Assembly: GCF_003946345.1 (NCBI RefSeq)
Contig: NZ_RHNY01000012.1
Span: forward strand, 36,855-100,854
Source: Levilactobacillus tongjiangensis
Lineage (GTDB): Bacteria > Bacillota > Bacilli > Lactobacillales > Lactobacillaceae
Direction of reading: 5' to 3'
DNA: 64,000 nucleotides
Position 1 is the first letter of the stretch, and every line of letters begins with the position of its first letter. The position numbers and the translations under genes are program-made. The notes under the pieces were generated by a model, which was not told the DNA's origin, ran no database searches, and worked only from the letters and a program-made list of their open reading frames with translations. Positions 19,004-27,967 of this stretch are shown piece by piece.

Positions 19004-19345
19004 TTACTTCTTTTGTAAAATCTCACGGTCAATCAAGTTTTGCAGAATAAAGTGATATTGTTCCACATTGCCCTCGGCATGGGCACCCTTGAAAATATTG
19101 ACCCGCGCGTTGCCAGACGCATTGGTCGTGGACATCTTGAAGCCACTCAAATCCTTAGCAACAATCACCTTTAACATTTGGTTCTTATTGTAGGGTGACG
19201 TGGGATCAACGGAGCGTTCGAGTGTGTAGTTCCCCGCGTTGGAGACTTGGAACCCGACGTCCTTCAGTGCGTATGGCTTCACGTTAGGGTGGAGTTCATA
19301 CGTATCCGTATCACCATCAACCTGCATTGTCTTTTCAAATAACAT
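19004..19345 (-). CDS. DUF1831 family protein
   Basis: 113-residue soluble protein of the family described as putative amino acid metabolism (a lactobacillar member has a known fold). ATG at 19345, one base after the cysteine desulfurase stop, so the two are translationally coupled. The constant pairing with a NifS-type desulfurase suggests a function in sulfur transfer or desulfurase control, but no catalytic motif is visible. Confidence 0.85.
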   Translation of the reverse strand: MLFEKTMQVDGDTDTYELHPNVKPYALKDVGFQVSNAGNYTLERSVDPTSPYNKNQMLKVIVAKDLSGFKMSTTNASGNARVNIFKGAHAEGNVEQYHFILQNLIDREILQKK

Positions 19346-19346
19346 C

Positions 19347-20543
19347 CTACTTCACCTCACTGTGGGATAGGCGCTTCACAATGGCGCTCACATTTTTAAC
19401 AAACGCATCAATCTCTGAACTCGTCGTCTGCTGACCAAATGACAACCGAATCGATTCAGCAATCCGGGGACTGTCCTCACCAAACATAGCAGTCAGCACG
19501 TGCGATGGCTCGATTGAACCAGCGGTACATGCGGAACCACCAGAAACGGCGATGCCAGCCAGATCAAGGTTCGTTTGCATCACATAAGTCGAAATACCCT
19601 TGATCCAGATATTCAATACGTGTTCCAAGTTTTCACCTTCCAGAGAACCGTTGATATCGAAGTCAACGCCATTGGCGGTCAACCCTTTCACAACCTGTTC
19701 CTTGAAGCCGTGGAAACGGACGCGTTTTTCTTCTTTAGCGGCTGGCGTCAAGAGTTCAACGGCCTTGGCAAAGCCGGCAATAGCTGGGACGTTTTCCGTA
19801 CCGGCCCGCCGCTTTTCCTCTTGGTCGCCACCCTTGATCAGACTAGGGAAGTTGACCCCTTCCCGTTTGTACAGGAAACCAATCATCTTAGGACCATTGA
19901 TTTTGTGGGCGGACGTCGACAGTAAGTCAATGTGATCTGCCTGCACGTCAATGTCCAACGAACCATACGCCTGAACAGCATCCGTGTGGAACCAAGCTTG
20001 ATGATCCTTTAAGATCTCACCAATCTCGTGAATCGGCATCCGACTTCCCACTTCATTGTTCCCCATCATGATAGTCACCAGAATGGTGTCATCACGGAGA
20101 GCCGCCTTGAAATCGTCCAAACTGATTCGACCCTGTTCATCAACGGGCAGATACGTGACCTCAAACCCTTTTTCCTCCAACGCATGCAGTGGTCGTAACA
20201 CGGCTTCGTGTTCCACTGCGGTCGAGATGATGTGTTTGCCTAAGGACTGGCGGGTCAACGCCGTCTGAGTAATAGCGGTGTTATCGCCCTCACTTCCGCC
20301 ACTAGTGAAGATGATCTCTTCATCGTGGGCAGCATTGATGCTGTTGGCAATTACTTGCCGACTATTTTCCATCAGGGTGTGGGCTTGCCGCCCTAACCCA
20401 TACAACGTCGAGGCGTTGCCGTAGACGTTGGCCATCTTATCCGTCATCTCTGCCAAGACCTCTGGGGCCATTGGTGTCGTGGCGGCGTTGTCCAGGTAGA
20501 TTTCCTGGACAGCATTACTATTACTTACATGAACCTCTTGCAC
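19347..20543 (-). CDS. Cysteine desulfurase (NifS/IscS-like)
   Basis: PLP enzyme that takes sulfur from cysteine as a persulfide for thiolated tRNA and Fe-S clusters. Visible: YLDNAATTP near the N-terminus, TDAVQAYG with the pyridine-binding Asp, the PLP lysine in STSAHKINGPK, and the active-site loop SGGSACTAGSIEPSHVL. 398 residues. The start is GTG 20543, with AGGAGG 8 bases upstream. Operon partner DUF1831 follows directly. Its likely client is MnmA at 15690-16817, the usual arrangement in this family being desulfurase next to mnmA. Confidence 0.94.
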   Translation of the reverse strand: MQEVHVSNSNAVQEIYLDNAATTPMAPEVLAEMTDKMANVYGNASTLYGLGRQAHTLMENSRQVIANSINAAHDEEIIFTSGGSEGDNTAITQTALTRQSLGKHIISTAVEHEAVLRPLHALEEKGFEVTYLPVDEQGRISLDDFKAALRDDTILVTIMMGNNEVGSRMPIHEIGEILKDHQAWFHTDAVQAYGSLDIDVQADHIDLLSTSAHKINGPKMIGFLYKREGVNFPSLIKGGDQEEKRRAGTENVPAIAGFAKAVELLTPAAKEEKRVRFHGFKEQVVKGLTANGVDFDINGSLEGENLEHVLNIWIKGISTYVMQTNLDLAGIAVSGGSACTAGSIEPSHVLTAMFGEDSPRIAESIRLSFGQQTTSSEIDAFVKNVSAIVKRLSHSEVK

Positions 20544-20570
20544 CCTAAAAACCTCCTGAATAAACCTGAA

Positions 20571-21263
20571 CTAGTCCTGTGCGGCTAGCAGGTCCAGTAA
20601 CATTTGTGCGGAACGGTGGCCCGCATCAACAATAAAGTCATCAAAATTAACACCAGAATCATTGTCGGCGTTGTCAGACATTGCCCGAACCACCACGTAA
20701 GGGACGTCAAATTGGTGAGCAACTTGACCCACAGCGGCCCCTTCCATTTCACCAGATAATGCATCTGGGAAGTGCCCCATGATGTCCTTAATGGTTGCCG
20801 GACTGTTTAAGAACTGGTCGCCAGACACGATCAAGCCCAGCTTCGTCTTCAAGCCTGTGTCAGCAGCAGCGGCCACAATCTTTTGACCCCACTCCTTGGA
20901 GGCAACAAACCGCGCTGGTTGTTGTGGTAATTGGCCGTATTCGTACCCAAAAGCCCGCGCATCAGCGTCGTGGTAGGCCGTTTCAGTCGAGACCACCACG
21001 TCACCAATATTTAGGTCAGGCGCCAAGGCCCCGGCAGAACCAGAGTTGATCACAATATCCACGTTGAACTGAGTAATCAACAGGGCCGTCGTCAAGCCAG
21101 CTTCAACCTTACCAATACCGGAACGCACCAACACGACTTGTTGACCGTGAATCGTTCCTTGATAAAATCCCAACCCGTGAACGTCAATCGTTTGACCGTC
21201 TTCCAAGGCATCGTGCAGTTCTTTAATTTCTTCTTCCATGGCGCAGAGAATTCCAAATGTCAT
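20571..21263 (-). CDS. mtnN: 5'-methylthioadenosine/S-adenosylhomocysteine nucleosidase
   Basis: Hydrolyses MTA and SAH to adenine and the thioribosyl sugar; part of methyl-cycle detoxification and of AI-2 precursor formation. 230 residues with family motifs GIGKVEAGLTTALL, NSGSAGALAPDLNIGDVVVS, SGDQF, and the catalytic region MEGAAVGQVAHQFDVPYVVVRAMSD (Glu and Asp expected to act). AAGGAG upstream of ATG 21263. It is in the same direction as the small membrane protein and NUDIX genes with short gaps, a conserved order in Firmicutes. Confidence 0.95.
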   Translation of the reverse strand: MTFGILCAMEEEIKELHDALEDGQTIDVHGLGFYQGTIHGQQVVLVRSGIGKVEAGLTTALLITQFNVDIVINSGSAGALAPDLNIGDVVVSTETAYHDADARAFGYEYGQLPQQPARFVASKEWGQKIVAAAADTGLKTKLGLIVSGDQFLNSPATIKDIMGHFPDALSGEMEGAAVGQVAHQFDVPYVVVRAMSDNADNDSGVNFDDFIVDAGHRSAQMLLDLLAAQD

Positions 21264-21280
21264 GTGCTGTGTTCCACTCC

Positions 21281-21580
21281 TTAAATTTCAACAAAAAATA
21301 GTATTACATAAACGATAATGATTAAAACTGATAGCCAAAAAATGGCCCAATTTAAGCGGTGGCCCAACCGTTTTTGCTTACTTTCAGTTGGGTTGACTCG
21401 CTGTTCCTCAGGACGTTCATCATTGGCCGGCTCATTGCCATGCCGTCGCGCGTATTCCTTTTCTACCTGAACCCGTTTTCGGTCCCGTTCTTGAAATTCC
21501 TGCTCGGCTTGTTCCTGTTCACGACGATAGTCTGCCCGGGTTTTTGGCCGGTCACTAGTTTCTCGCTCGTCTGAATGCAT
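21281..21580 (-). CDS. Small charged protein with C-terminal membrane helix
   Basis: 99 residues. The first 70 are rich in Glu, Arg and Gln and likely a helical, partly coiled cytosolic segment; residues 78-99 (AIFWLSVLIIIVYVILFFVE) are one membrane span, so it is a tail-anchored-like protein. The start is placed at ATG 21580 with AGGTG 6 bases upstream; a GTG just after the nudF stop codon is possible. Family function is unknown. It is wedged between nudF and mtnN, so co-expressed. Confidence 0.75.
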   Translation of the reverse strand: MHSDERETSDRPKTRADYRREQEQAEQEFQERDRKRVQVEKEYARRHGNEPANDERPEEQRVNPTESKQKRLGHRLNWAIFWLSVLIIIVYVILFFVEI

Positions 21581-21589
21581 CGCTGTCAC

Positions 21590-22132
21590 CTACTTCTGTA
21601 ATAGCCAGTAATAGATGGCCGTAATTGTCTTGGCATCGTTGATCTCGCCACTTTCAATCATGGCTTGCGCTTGTTCCTTGGTTACCGTCAGCAATTCCAG
21701 GTTTTCACCCTTGTCACGGGGCAACTCGGTTTGAACGGGCTGCAAGTCCGTGGCCAAGAACAGCGTCATGTACTCATCCGAGAACCCAACGCTGGAATAG
21801 AAACCGGTAATTCGTTTTAACTGCCCTGGTTGCATCCGAATTTCTTCGTTTAACTCCCGCTTAACGGCGTGTTCAACGTTATCAGCATCCCGGCTGTCCA
21901 ATTTACCAGCTGGAATTTCCAAGGTCACTGCCGCAACCGGCGCGCGCCACTGCTTTTCCAAAATCATTTGGTTATCCGCCGTCAGGGCTAAAATACCCAC
22001 CGCACCGGAATGCCGCACGATTTCTCGAAATGCTTGTTTACCATCGGGTAACCGCACTTCTTGACGTTCTAATTTTAAAATGGCACCGTCGTAAATCTCT
22101 TCGGTATTCTCAACGTGTTCTTCTAAGTCCAT
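21590..22132 (-). CDS. nudF: NUDIX hydrolase, ADP-ribose pyrophosphatase type
   Basis: Cleaves ADP-ribose to AMP and ribose-5-phosphate. 180 residues. The NUDIX box runs through EIPAGKLDS and VEHAVKRELNEEIRM: the REL-x-EE metal-binding core is intact, while the usual Gly after EE is replaced (EEIR). The N-terminal ENTEEIYDGAILKLERQEV is typical of the ADPRase group. It follows the cold-shock gene by one base and precedes the membrane protein and mtnN genes, so a four-gene operon is likely. Confidence 0.92.
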   Translation of the reverse strand: MDLEEHVENTEEIYDGAILKLERQEVRLPDGKQAFREIVRHSGAVGILALTADNQMILEKQWRAPVAAVTLEIPAGKLDSRDADNVEHAVKRELNEEIRMQPGQLKRITGFYSSVGFSDEYMTLFLATDLQPVQTELPRDKGENLELLTVTKEQAQAMIESGEINDAKTITAIYYWLLQK

Positions 22133-22133
22133 G

Positions 22134-22358
22134 TTAAGCCTCCTCAGTGGAGCCCGTCACAACGGGTGTTACTTTAGCCGCTTGGAGGCCACGCAACCCT
22201 TGGACAACAACAAATTGTACCGTTTGACCAACTTCCAGCTTCTTGAAGCCTTCACCAACGATGGCCGTGTAGTAGACGAAAATGTCGCCGTCTGCGGGTG
22301 TCGTAATGAATCCAAAGCCGCGTTGTTCACTGTAACTCTTTACTTTTCCGGTTAACAT
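22134..22358 (-). CDS. Cold-shock-domain protein
   Basis: 74-residue single OB-fold RNA/DNA chaperone. The RNP1-like motif is RGFGFITTP and the RNP2-like one DIFVYYTAI, where the usual VHF is VYY, a notable change. The start is ATG 22358 with GGGAGGG 5 bases upstream; a longer frame to 22412 has no ribosome site. The C-terminus extends slightly past the usual 66 residues (VTGSTEEA). First gene of the nudF-mtnN run, which is unusual for a Csp and may link nucleotide hygiene to cold or growth state. Confidence 0.88.
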   Translation of the reverse strand: MLTGKVKSYSEQRGFGFITTPADGDIFVYYTAIVGEGFKKLEVGQTVQFVVVQGLRGLQAAKVTPVVTGSTEEA

Positions 22359-22463
22359 GGTATCCCTCCCATACATAGCACAAATTATACTCGCTTGCGT
22401 TGACGACCGCAAACCGGGGCACTTATTGTGGCATTATATTCGGCATCACAACTAATTTGACAC

Positions 22464-22533
22464 ACAAAAGAAGTGCTACGCCAACCACCCCTCCCAATGA
22501 ACGAGGTGGTTCTCATAGCACTTCTTATTTTTT
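22464..22533 (-). terminator. Terminator downstream of ileS
   Basis: Long stem AAGAAGTGCTA...GAACCACC / GGTGGTT...TAGCACTTCTT with U-rich tails on both sides, so it may work for either strand. No plus-strand gene precedes it. Confidence 0.85.
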
Positions 22534-22699
22534 AGCTAAATTCGAAATTCAGCGTAGTCAGTCGCCTTGCCGGCCGCCAGGTATGGGCTGGAACGGCAGA
22601 GCGTCCTCCGGTTGATAGTGATCAACCTCGTAATTACTCGGTAGCCATTACACAACCTAAAACAAATGTTGAACATAGTGATACCTACCGAATGGCCGA
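22534..22699. other. Intergenic sequence with a degenerate element fragment
   Basis: Contains GCCGGCCGCCAGG...GCGTCCTCCGG (about 22570-22613), similar to the outer-arm sequence of the repeated element but without its hairpins. Probably a decayed piece. No gene seen. Confidence 0.35.
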
Positions 22700-22901
22700 T
22701 AAAAGTTATCCGTTTCGGAGGTTGGCCGGGTCAGCACCAGCCGTGTAGGTGTTAGTTGCCTGTGATTTCCAGGTAACTAACACGGGACGAGCTTGAAGAC
22801 ACGGTGACTTTCCGCGGCTTCAAGTCGAGGAACAAGACCGCTTTCTGGCTTGTTCCGGTCCCCACGGCAGGTGCTGACCCGGTCAACCGGAGACGCCATG
22901 A
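22700..22901 (+). repeat. Structured intergenic element, copy G (best preserved)
   Basis: The clearest copy. Outer stem CCGGGTCAGCACC (22727-22739) pairs perfectly with GGTGCTGACCCGG (22870-22882), with the GGAGG / CCGGAGAC loop outside it. Hairpin 1 is GTGTTAGTTGCCTG-TGATTT-CCAGGTAACTAACAC (hyphens mark the loop). Then GGGACGAG, hairpin 2 CTTGAAGAC...GGCTTCAAG, TCGAGG, hairpin 3 AACAAGACCGC...GGCTTGTT and CGGTCCCCAC. GGGAC can pair with GTCCC to close hairpins 2 and 3. It lies between the ileS stop codon and its terminator, antisense to ileS. Confidence 0.85.
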
Positions 22902-22922
22902 CCAGTTCAATCAGCTAACTGA

Positions 22923-25733
22923 TTACTTTTCTTCGAAACCTTCAGTAGCAGTTTCAGGGAAGTTTTGACGAACGATTGCGGCACAACGCGCACAGAAGTG
23001 TGGGTAGTCCGTATCGCTGCCAACGTCTTCCTTAACCAACCGACAACGGTCACAAACATCACCAGCAGCTGGCGTTACCTTAACAGCAACGTGATCAAAG
23101 CTCAATGCATCAGCTGGTGCTTGGTCTAACGCAGCAACATCTAAGCCAGAAACCAGCAAGATTTGTTGCACGTTGATCGCCAGCTTGTCTAACATTGCTT
23201 GCGTTTCATCGTCAACGTATAAGTCGAGGTGGGCTTCGGCAGCCTTCCCAATCAACTTAGCATCCCGAGCTTCTTCCAAAGCCTTCAAGACGTGGCTCCG
23301 CAGCTTCATGAAGTGATTCCAGGCTGACTTTTCATCATCCCCGGCAACTTCAGTAGCATCGTCCATGTCCAGGACCTTTGGCATTTCAGCCAATTGAACG
23401 AAGTCTTCTGGTTCCTTCAAGAAGTCCCAGATCTCTTCAGCCGTGTGTGGCAAGATTGGTGTAATCAACTTCGTCAACGTAACAGCGATTTGATAGAAGA
23501 CCGTTTGCATTGACCGACGAGCCTGACTGTCTTCGGCTTCGATGTAGAGAACATCTTTGGCGAAGTCCAGGTAGAAAGCTGACAGATCAGTGATGACAAA
23601 GTTCGTGAGTTCCTTGTAGATGTTCAGGAAGTCATAGTCTTCGTAGTGGGCCAAGATGCTCTTGGTGAAGGCGTTCAACTTGTACAACATGTGACGGTCA
23701 ACCGTCTCTAACTGGTCAAATGCCACGCCGTTGGTCTCAGGATCGAAATCACTGGTGTTAGCCAACAAGTAACGCATCGTGTTCCGTAGCTTCTTGTAGC
23801 TGTCAGAGATCTTCACGAAGGCTTCGGTTGACACCCGCACGTCGGCAGATGAATCCACAGAAGTAACCCAGAGACGAACGATGTCGGCCCCCATCTTCTT
23901 GATGATTTCATCCGGTGCAATCGTGTTACCAAGGGACTTAGACATCTTGTGACCATCTTTGTCCAACGTGAATCCTTGGGAAACGACTTGCTTGTAAGGG
24001 GCTTTGCCGGTTGCGGCAACACTCGTAATTAAACTAGAGTTGAACCAGCCACGGTATTGGTCTGAACCTTCCAGGTACAAATCAGCTGGGAATTCAAGGT
24101 TATCCCGTTCAGCTAAGACACCTTGGTGTGAAGAACCTGAATCGAACCAAACGTCCATGATATCAGTTTCCTTAGTGAACTCACCGTTTGGCGAATGTTC
24201 ACTGGTAAAGCCTTCAGGTAATAAGTCTTTGGCTTCACGCTTGAACCATTCGTTAGACCCAAACTTTTCAAAGATATCAGCAACGTGGCTGACCGTTTCT
24301 GGCGTGATGATAGCTTCACCATCTTCACCATAGAAGATAGGCAATGGCACACCCCAGACCCGTTGACGAGAGATAACCCAGTCGCCACGATCTTTGATCA
24401 TGTTGGCCAAACGACGTTGACCCCAGTCTGGCTTGAACTTAACGTCCTTCAAGTTAGCCAGGATTTCGTCACGAATCTTGTCTACGGACGCAAACCATTG
24501 TGGCGTCGCCCGGAAGATAACGGGCTTCTTGGTCCGCCAATCAAATGGGTAACTGTGTTCGTAAGGCATGTACTTGAGCAAAGCATTCGTTTCCTTCAGC
24601 TTGTTCAAAGCAATGTCATTGGCATCTTCGTAGAAAACACCATCAAAGTCGGGACCAGCTTCAGCGGTCATAAACCCTTGGTCGTTGACTGGTACAATGA
24701 CTGGCAAGCCATACTGCATCCCAACGTTAAAGTCATCTTCCCCTAAGCCTGGCGCGGTATGAACCAAACCGGTACCAGTCTCATCAGTAACGAAATCACC
24801 CAGCATAACCAGTAATTTCCGGTCCATAAATGGGTGTTGCGCCGTAATCTTTTCGAGGTCTTGACCCTTGATAGTTTGTAAGACCTTGACGTCTTCCCAA
24901 CCAAACAATTTAGCGTCTTCGTCAATCAACGTGCTAGCTAAAACAAATTTACGGTCTTCACCAGCTGGTTGAACAACTTGGTATTCCAACCCTGCGTCAA
25001 TGGTAATCCCTTCAGAAGCGGGCACCGTCCAAGGCGTCGTCGTCCAGACAACCAAGTACGTGTCGTTATCCAAAACACCCTTGCCGTCAACGACCTTCAA
25101 CCCATAGTAAGCAGAAGGTGACGTCACATCGTGGTATTCAACTTCGGCTTCAGCCATGGCTGATTCAGAGGACCATGACCAGTAAACTGGCTTCTTCCCC
25201 TTGTAGATCAGACCACGCTTAGCCATTTCACCGAAGACCCGAACTTCTTGGGCTTCGAATTCTGGATTCAACGTCAAGTATGGCTTATCCCATTCGCCGG
25301 CAACCCCTAGACGCTTGAAACCTTCGCGTTGTTGGTCAACTTGCTTCAAAGCGTATTCACGACAAAGGTCACGGAAGTCCGCGGTTGACATCTTCTTCCG
25401 GTCGTAGCCGGCCTTGGTCAATTGTTGTTCAATTGGCAAACCATGAGTATCCCAACCAGGAACGTAAGGTGCCCGGAACCCATTCATTGATTTGTAGCGA
25501 ATGATGATATCCTTTGAAATTTTGTTTAACGCGTGACCCATGTGAATGGGACCGTTAGCGTATGGAGGCCCATCGTGCAAAATAAAGCTGGGCTTCCCTT
25601 CATTTAATTTTTGACGGGCTTCGTAAACTTTGTTATCGGCCCAGGCCTTTTGCCGGTCAACTTCTTTGACTGGTAAGTTCCCGCGCATCTTAAACTTAGT
25701 CTTACCCAAGTTCAGTGTGTCTTTCACTCGCAT
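22923..25733 (-). CDS. ileS: Isoleucyl-tRNA synthetase
   Basis: Charges tRNA-Ile. 936 residues with class I signatures: [11 protein letters not shown] (HIGH type) near residue 62 and KMSKSLGNT near 596. The connective-peptide editing domain lies between, the anticodon-binding domain after, and a C-terminal zinc ribbon follows ([12 protein letters not shown]...HFCARCAAI). Expression is controlled by a tRNA-Ile T-box leader (26205-26440). The leader from the T-box terminator to the start codon is about 470 bases and contains element copy H, which is exceptional for an aminoacyl-tRNA synthetase gene. It closes the division cluster, as in many lactobacilli. Confidence 0.98.
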   Translation of the reverse strand: MRVKDTLNLGKTKFKMRGNLPVKEVDRQKAWADNKVYEARQKLNEGKPSFILHDGPPYANGPIHMGHALNKISKDIIIRYKSMNGFRAPYVPGWDTHGLPIEQQLTKAGYDRKKMSTADFRDLCREYALKQVDQQREGFKRLGVAGEWDKPYLTLNPEFEAQEVRVFGEMAKRGLIYKGKKPVYWSWSSESAMAEAEVEYHDVTSPSAYYGLKVVDGKGVLDNDTYLVVWTTTPWTVPASEGITIDAGLEYQVVQPAGEDRKFVLASTLIDEDAKLFGWEDVKVLQTIKGQDLEKITAQHPFMDRKLLVMLGDFVTDETGTGLVHTAPGLGEDDFNVGMQYGLPVIVPVNDQGFMTAEAGPDFDGVFYEDANDIALNKLKETNALLKYMPYEHSYPFDWRTKKPVIFRATPQWFASVDKIRDEILANLKDVKFKPDWGQRRLANMIKDRGDWVISRQRVWGVPLPIFYGEDGEAIITPETVSHVADIFEKFGSNEWFKREAKDLLPEGFTSEHSPNGEFTKETDIMDVWFDSGSSHQGVLAERDNLEFPADLYLEGSDQYRGWFNSSLITSVAATGKAPYKQVVSQGFTLDKDGHKMSKSLGNTIAPDEIIKKMGADIVRLWVTSVDSSADVRVSTEAFVKISDSYKKLRNTMRYLLANTSDFDPETNGVAFDQLETVDRHMLYKLNAFTKSILAHYEDYDFLNIYKELTNFVITDLSAFYLDFAKDVLYIEAEDSQARRSMQTVFYQIAVTLTKLITPILPHTAEEIWDFLKEPEDFVQLAEMPKVLDMDDATEVAGDDEKSAWNHFMKLRSHVLKALEEARDAKLIGKAAEAHLDLYVDDETQAMLDKLAINVQQILLVSGLDVAALDQAPADALSFDHVAVKVTPAAGDVCDRCRLVKEDVGSDTDYPHFCARCAAIVRQNFPETATEGFEEK

Positions 25734-25846
25734 ACCGTTTTCCTCCTTGATTTTTGTTACTCGGTTGGTGAACCGGTGAGCTCAAACTGCTTGGCAGTCT
25801 CAGCTCTCCGGTCAACCCGACCGTTAGTTTCCCTCACCATCTTTTG

Positions 25847-26037
25847 GGTAGTGGTGAGTGTTTTTCGCCTTACCGGTCGCCAGCCAGGTGCCGGAACGCT
25901 GTGCGCGCGTTTGGGAGCCAAAGTACGGTCTCCCAAGCCGGCGTTGCCTAACCACGGAAAACCACCGTGATAAGGCAATTCCACGGCTGAGCCCCTGGCT
26001 GGCTCCCTCTCGGCTAACATTCACCACTCACCCAATA
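25847..26037 (-). repeat. Structured intergenic element, copy H, in the ileS leader
   Basis: Read on the minus strand, the outer arms GGGTGAGTGGTGA / TGGTGAGTG-like complement, then TTAGCC-GAGAGG, the perfect inner stem CCAGCCAGG / CCTGGCTGG with GACCGGTAAGGC opposite. Inside are GTGGAATTGCCT...AGGCAAC and hairpin TTGGGAGACCGTACTTTGGC closing with TCCCAA. It is oriented like ileS and lies between the T-box terminator and the ileS start, so a read-through transcript must contain it. Confidence 0.7.
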
Positions 26038-26204
26038 TTCTTCACCCGTCTTTGTTTACATGTGTTAAACCGGCTCAGAATATTGTGCTTGATTACTGAC
26101 AATAAAACCTTGTTCACAACCAGCCACTTCACCCCATGAAAATCCGTTTAGCCCAATTCAGCTAACCAAATCTTCAACACCACAACTACCTTAACGCAAG
26201 ACAA

Positions 26205-26440
26205 ACAAAAAACGACCCGTCGCAAGGGACGAAGTCGTTCGTGGTACCACCCAAATTCGGCAGACAACGGTGACGTTGCCTACCCTCAGATGCCGTTATC
26301 GGGGCGATCCGCCATAGCTTACTACGCGTTCAGCTGTGGAACTTGGGAGAATGATACCTGTTAAAAAGAGCGGGTTGTTAGCCTTCCACCATCGCTAACT
26401 CGCTAGTACCATCTTTTTAATCGGCTCGTTTCTCTGGCCG
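26205..26440 (-). promoter_or_regulatory. tRNA-Ile T-box leader of ileS
   Basis: Senses uncharged tRNA-Ile. On the minus strand it shows stem I elements (AGAGA and GGTGGAAGGC motifs), a specifier-loop region with ATC in AACAGGTATCATTCTCC (isoleucine codon), the T-box sequence GGGTGGTACCACG that pairs with the tRNA end, and the terminator ACGACTTCGTC / GACGGGTCGT followed by six T. The ATC specifier and downstream ileS agree. It begins directly after the divIVA stop, so its promoter is probably inside divIVA. Confidence 0.95.
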
Positions 26441-26447
26441 TATTTAT

Positions 26448-27149
26448 CTAGTTTTTATCGTATTGTTGTTGGTCATTGTCCGGGAAAATGACAACCGTTT
26501 CGCCGTTGTCATCGCCGGAATCCGTGACAGGTGCCTCCGCAACCGGAGCTTCTTCGGCTGGTTGCGATGCTACTGAGTTTACGCCCTGGGCAGCTTCATT
26601 GTCAAGTCGGTCACCAACGACCTTCTTGATTTCTTCGTAGCTGGACATGGAGCCTTCCTTCAGCAAACGATCCCAATCGTTGGATTTAACCACTTCTAAC
26701 TGGCTTTCCAGCATAACTTGGAGCCGTTGCCGGAAGACCCGGGTACTCTTCTTCAAGTCATCGGTCTCAACCGCCAACTTCTTGGCCCGTTGGGAAGCTT
26801 CCGCCATAATCTGGTTACCCTTGTTCGTGGCTTCGGAAACGATATCGGAGCTTTGTTTTTGGGCTTCGCGGATAATAATTTCAGATTCCTTTTGTGAGTT
26901 GGCCTTGACCTTGTCAGCAGCCTCTTGAGCAACCAGAATGGATTGGTTCAAGGAATCCTTCAAGTCATTGAAATACTTGAGTTTCCCGTTCGCAGCATCC
27001 AGTTGTTCCTCTAATTCTTTGTTGTGATTCAACGTGATTTGGTAATCCTTGATTACCTGATCTAAGAAATCATTGACCTCATCAACGTTGTAACCACGCA
27101 TCTTCGTACCAAACTCTTTATTATGAATATCTAATGGACTAAGTACCAT
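26448..27149 (-). CDS. divIVA: Cell division initiation protein DivIVA
   Basis: Curvature-sensing scaffold at septum and poles. 233 residues. N-terminal lipid-binding block LSPLDIHNKEFGTKMRGYNVDEVNDFLDQVI is characteristic; a long coiled coil follows (about 30-165), then an acidic Ala/Glu/Pro-rich tail that is less conserved. Last gene of the dcw cluster on this strand, 19 bases after ylmH; the ileS T-box starts just behind it. Confidence 0.95.
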   Translation of the reverse strand: MVLSPLDIHNKEFGTKMRGYNVDEVNDFLDQVIKDYQITLNHNKELEEQLDAANGKLKYFNDLKDSLNQSILVAQEAADKVKANSQKESEIIIREAQKQSSDIVSEATNKGNQIMAEASQRAKKLAVETDDLKKSTRVFRQRLQVMLESQLEVVKSNDWDRLLKEGSMSSYEEIKKVVGDRLDNEAAQGVNSVASQPAEEAPVAEAPVTDSGDDNGETVVIFPDNDQQQYDKN

Positions 27150-27168
27150 CGCACTGTTCCCTCCGCAT

Positions 27169-27948
27169 CTATTTCTTCAGTACCGCTAGGGTGACCCGAA
27201 TTTTTTCCTTTTTGGTGCGGCCACCAACTTCATCCAATCGGATTCGGCCGAAGCCACGCACGGAAACAATATCGGCCACGTCTAATTCATAGTCGGGCTT
27301 CATTGTTTCCGCCCAGTTCAATCTGACACGCCCAGCCTCAATCAGTTCCTTGGCCCGGTGCCGTGACAAATGGAAGCCCGTCCCCACGATGTTGTCCAAC
27401 CGCAGCGATGAGAGCGATGCGCCCTCAGATTCCCACTCATTCAACGGTGCCACCAAGGTATCCCAGGTCGTCGTCACTAACCGGGATTTTACCCGACCAA
27501 TGTGATCGACCTGACCAATCAAATAATCCGCCATAGAGCGTTCGGTAATGACTTGCCAGACCTCACCATCCGTCAGAATATCACCCAAGATCTCTCGTTC
27601 AATTCCGGCCCCTAACAACGTTCCCAGAATTTGGCTGTGATGAAGGGTCGCAAATTTTACGGGATAATCAACTCGCATTAAAGTGACTTCAAAGTCCTTC
27701 TCAGCCGGTTCGTAGTAATCCGGGTAAAATAGTGCGCGCTGCATCTCAGCGTGTTCATGACCCCCACTAAACGCCACGTGCATGTCCGCACGTCGCGCCA
27801 GAGTGGTCGCAATGTAAACTTGTCGGGGGTTCAAAAAGTGAGTGAGAACTGGACGGTATTCGTCTTGAACTTGCTGGATCCAGCCGCCGATTGCATCAAT
27901 GAACGGCCCCTCATCAGGCCGAAAATGCTGCAAGACATTCTCATCCAC
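27169..27948 (-). CDS. ylmH: S4-domain RNA-binding protein YlmH
   Basis: RNA-binding protein tied to ribosomes and to the division locus; in Firmicutes it helps recycle stalled peptidyl-tRNA complexes. 259 residues from GTG 27948, which has GGGAG 8 bases upstream. An upstream ATG frame to 28059 overlaps yggT and has no family similarity. The C-terminal third is the S4 domain (LRLDNIVGTGFHLSRHRAKELIEAGRVRLNW, then DIVSVRGFGRIRLDE). Between yggT and divIVA in the usual order. Confidence 0.93.
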   Translation of the reverse strand: MDENVLQHFRPDEGPFIDAIGGWIQQVQDEYRPVLTHFLNPRQVYIATTLARRADMHVAFSGGHEHAEMQRALFYPDYYEPAEKDFEVTLMRVDYPVKFATLHHSQILGTLLGAGIEREILGDILTDGEVWQVITERSMADYLIGQVDHIGRVKSRLVTTTWDTLVAPLNEWESEGASLSSLRLDNIVGTGFHLSRHRAKELIEAGRVRLNWAETMKPDYELDVADIVSVRGFGRIRLDEVGGRTKKEKIRVTLAVLKK

Positions 27949-27967
27949 AGTCGTTTCTCCCTTCAGG

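Noticed and set aside
25757..26139. Several overlapping open frames of 64-93 codons on both strands
   Set aside because: They lie within the structured element and leader of ileS, have no ribosome sites, and arise from its GC-rich inverted repeats.
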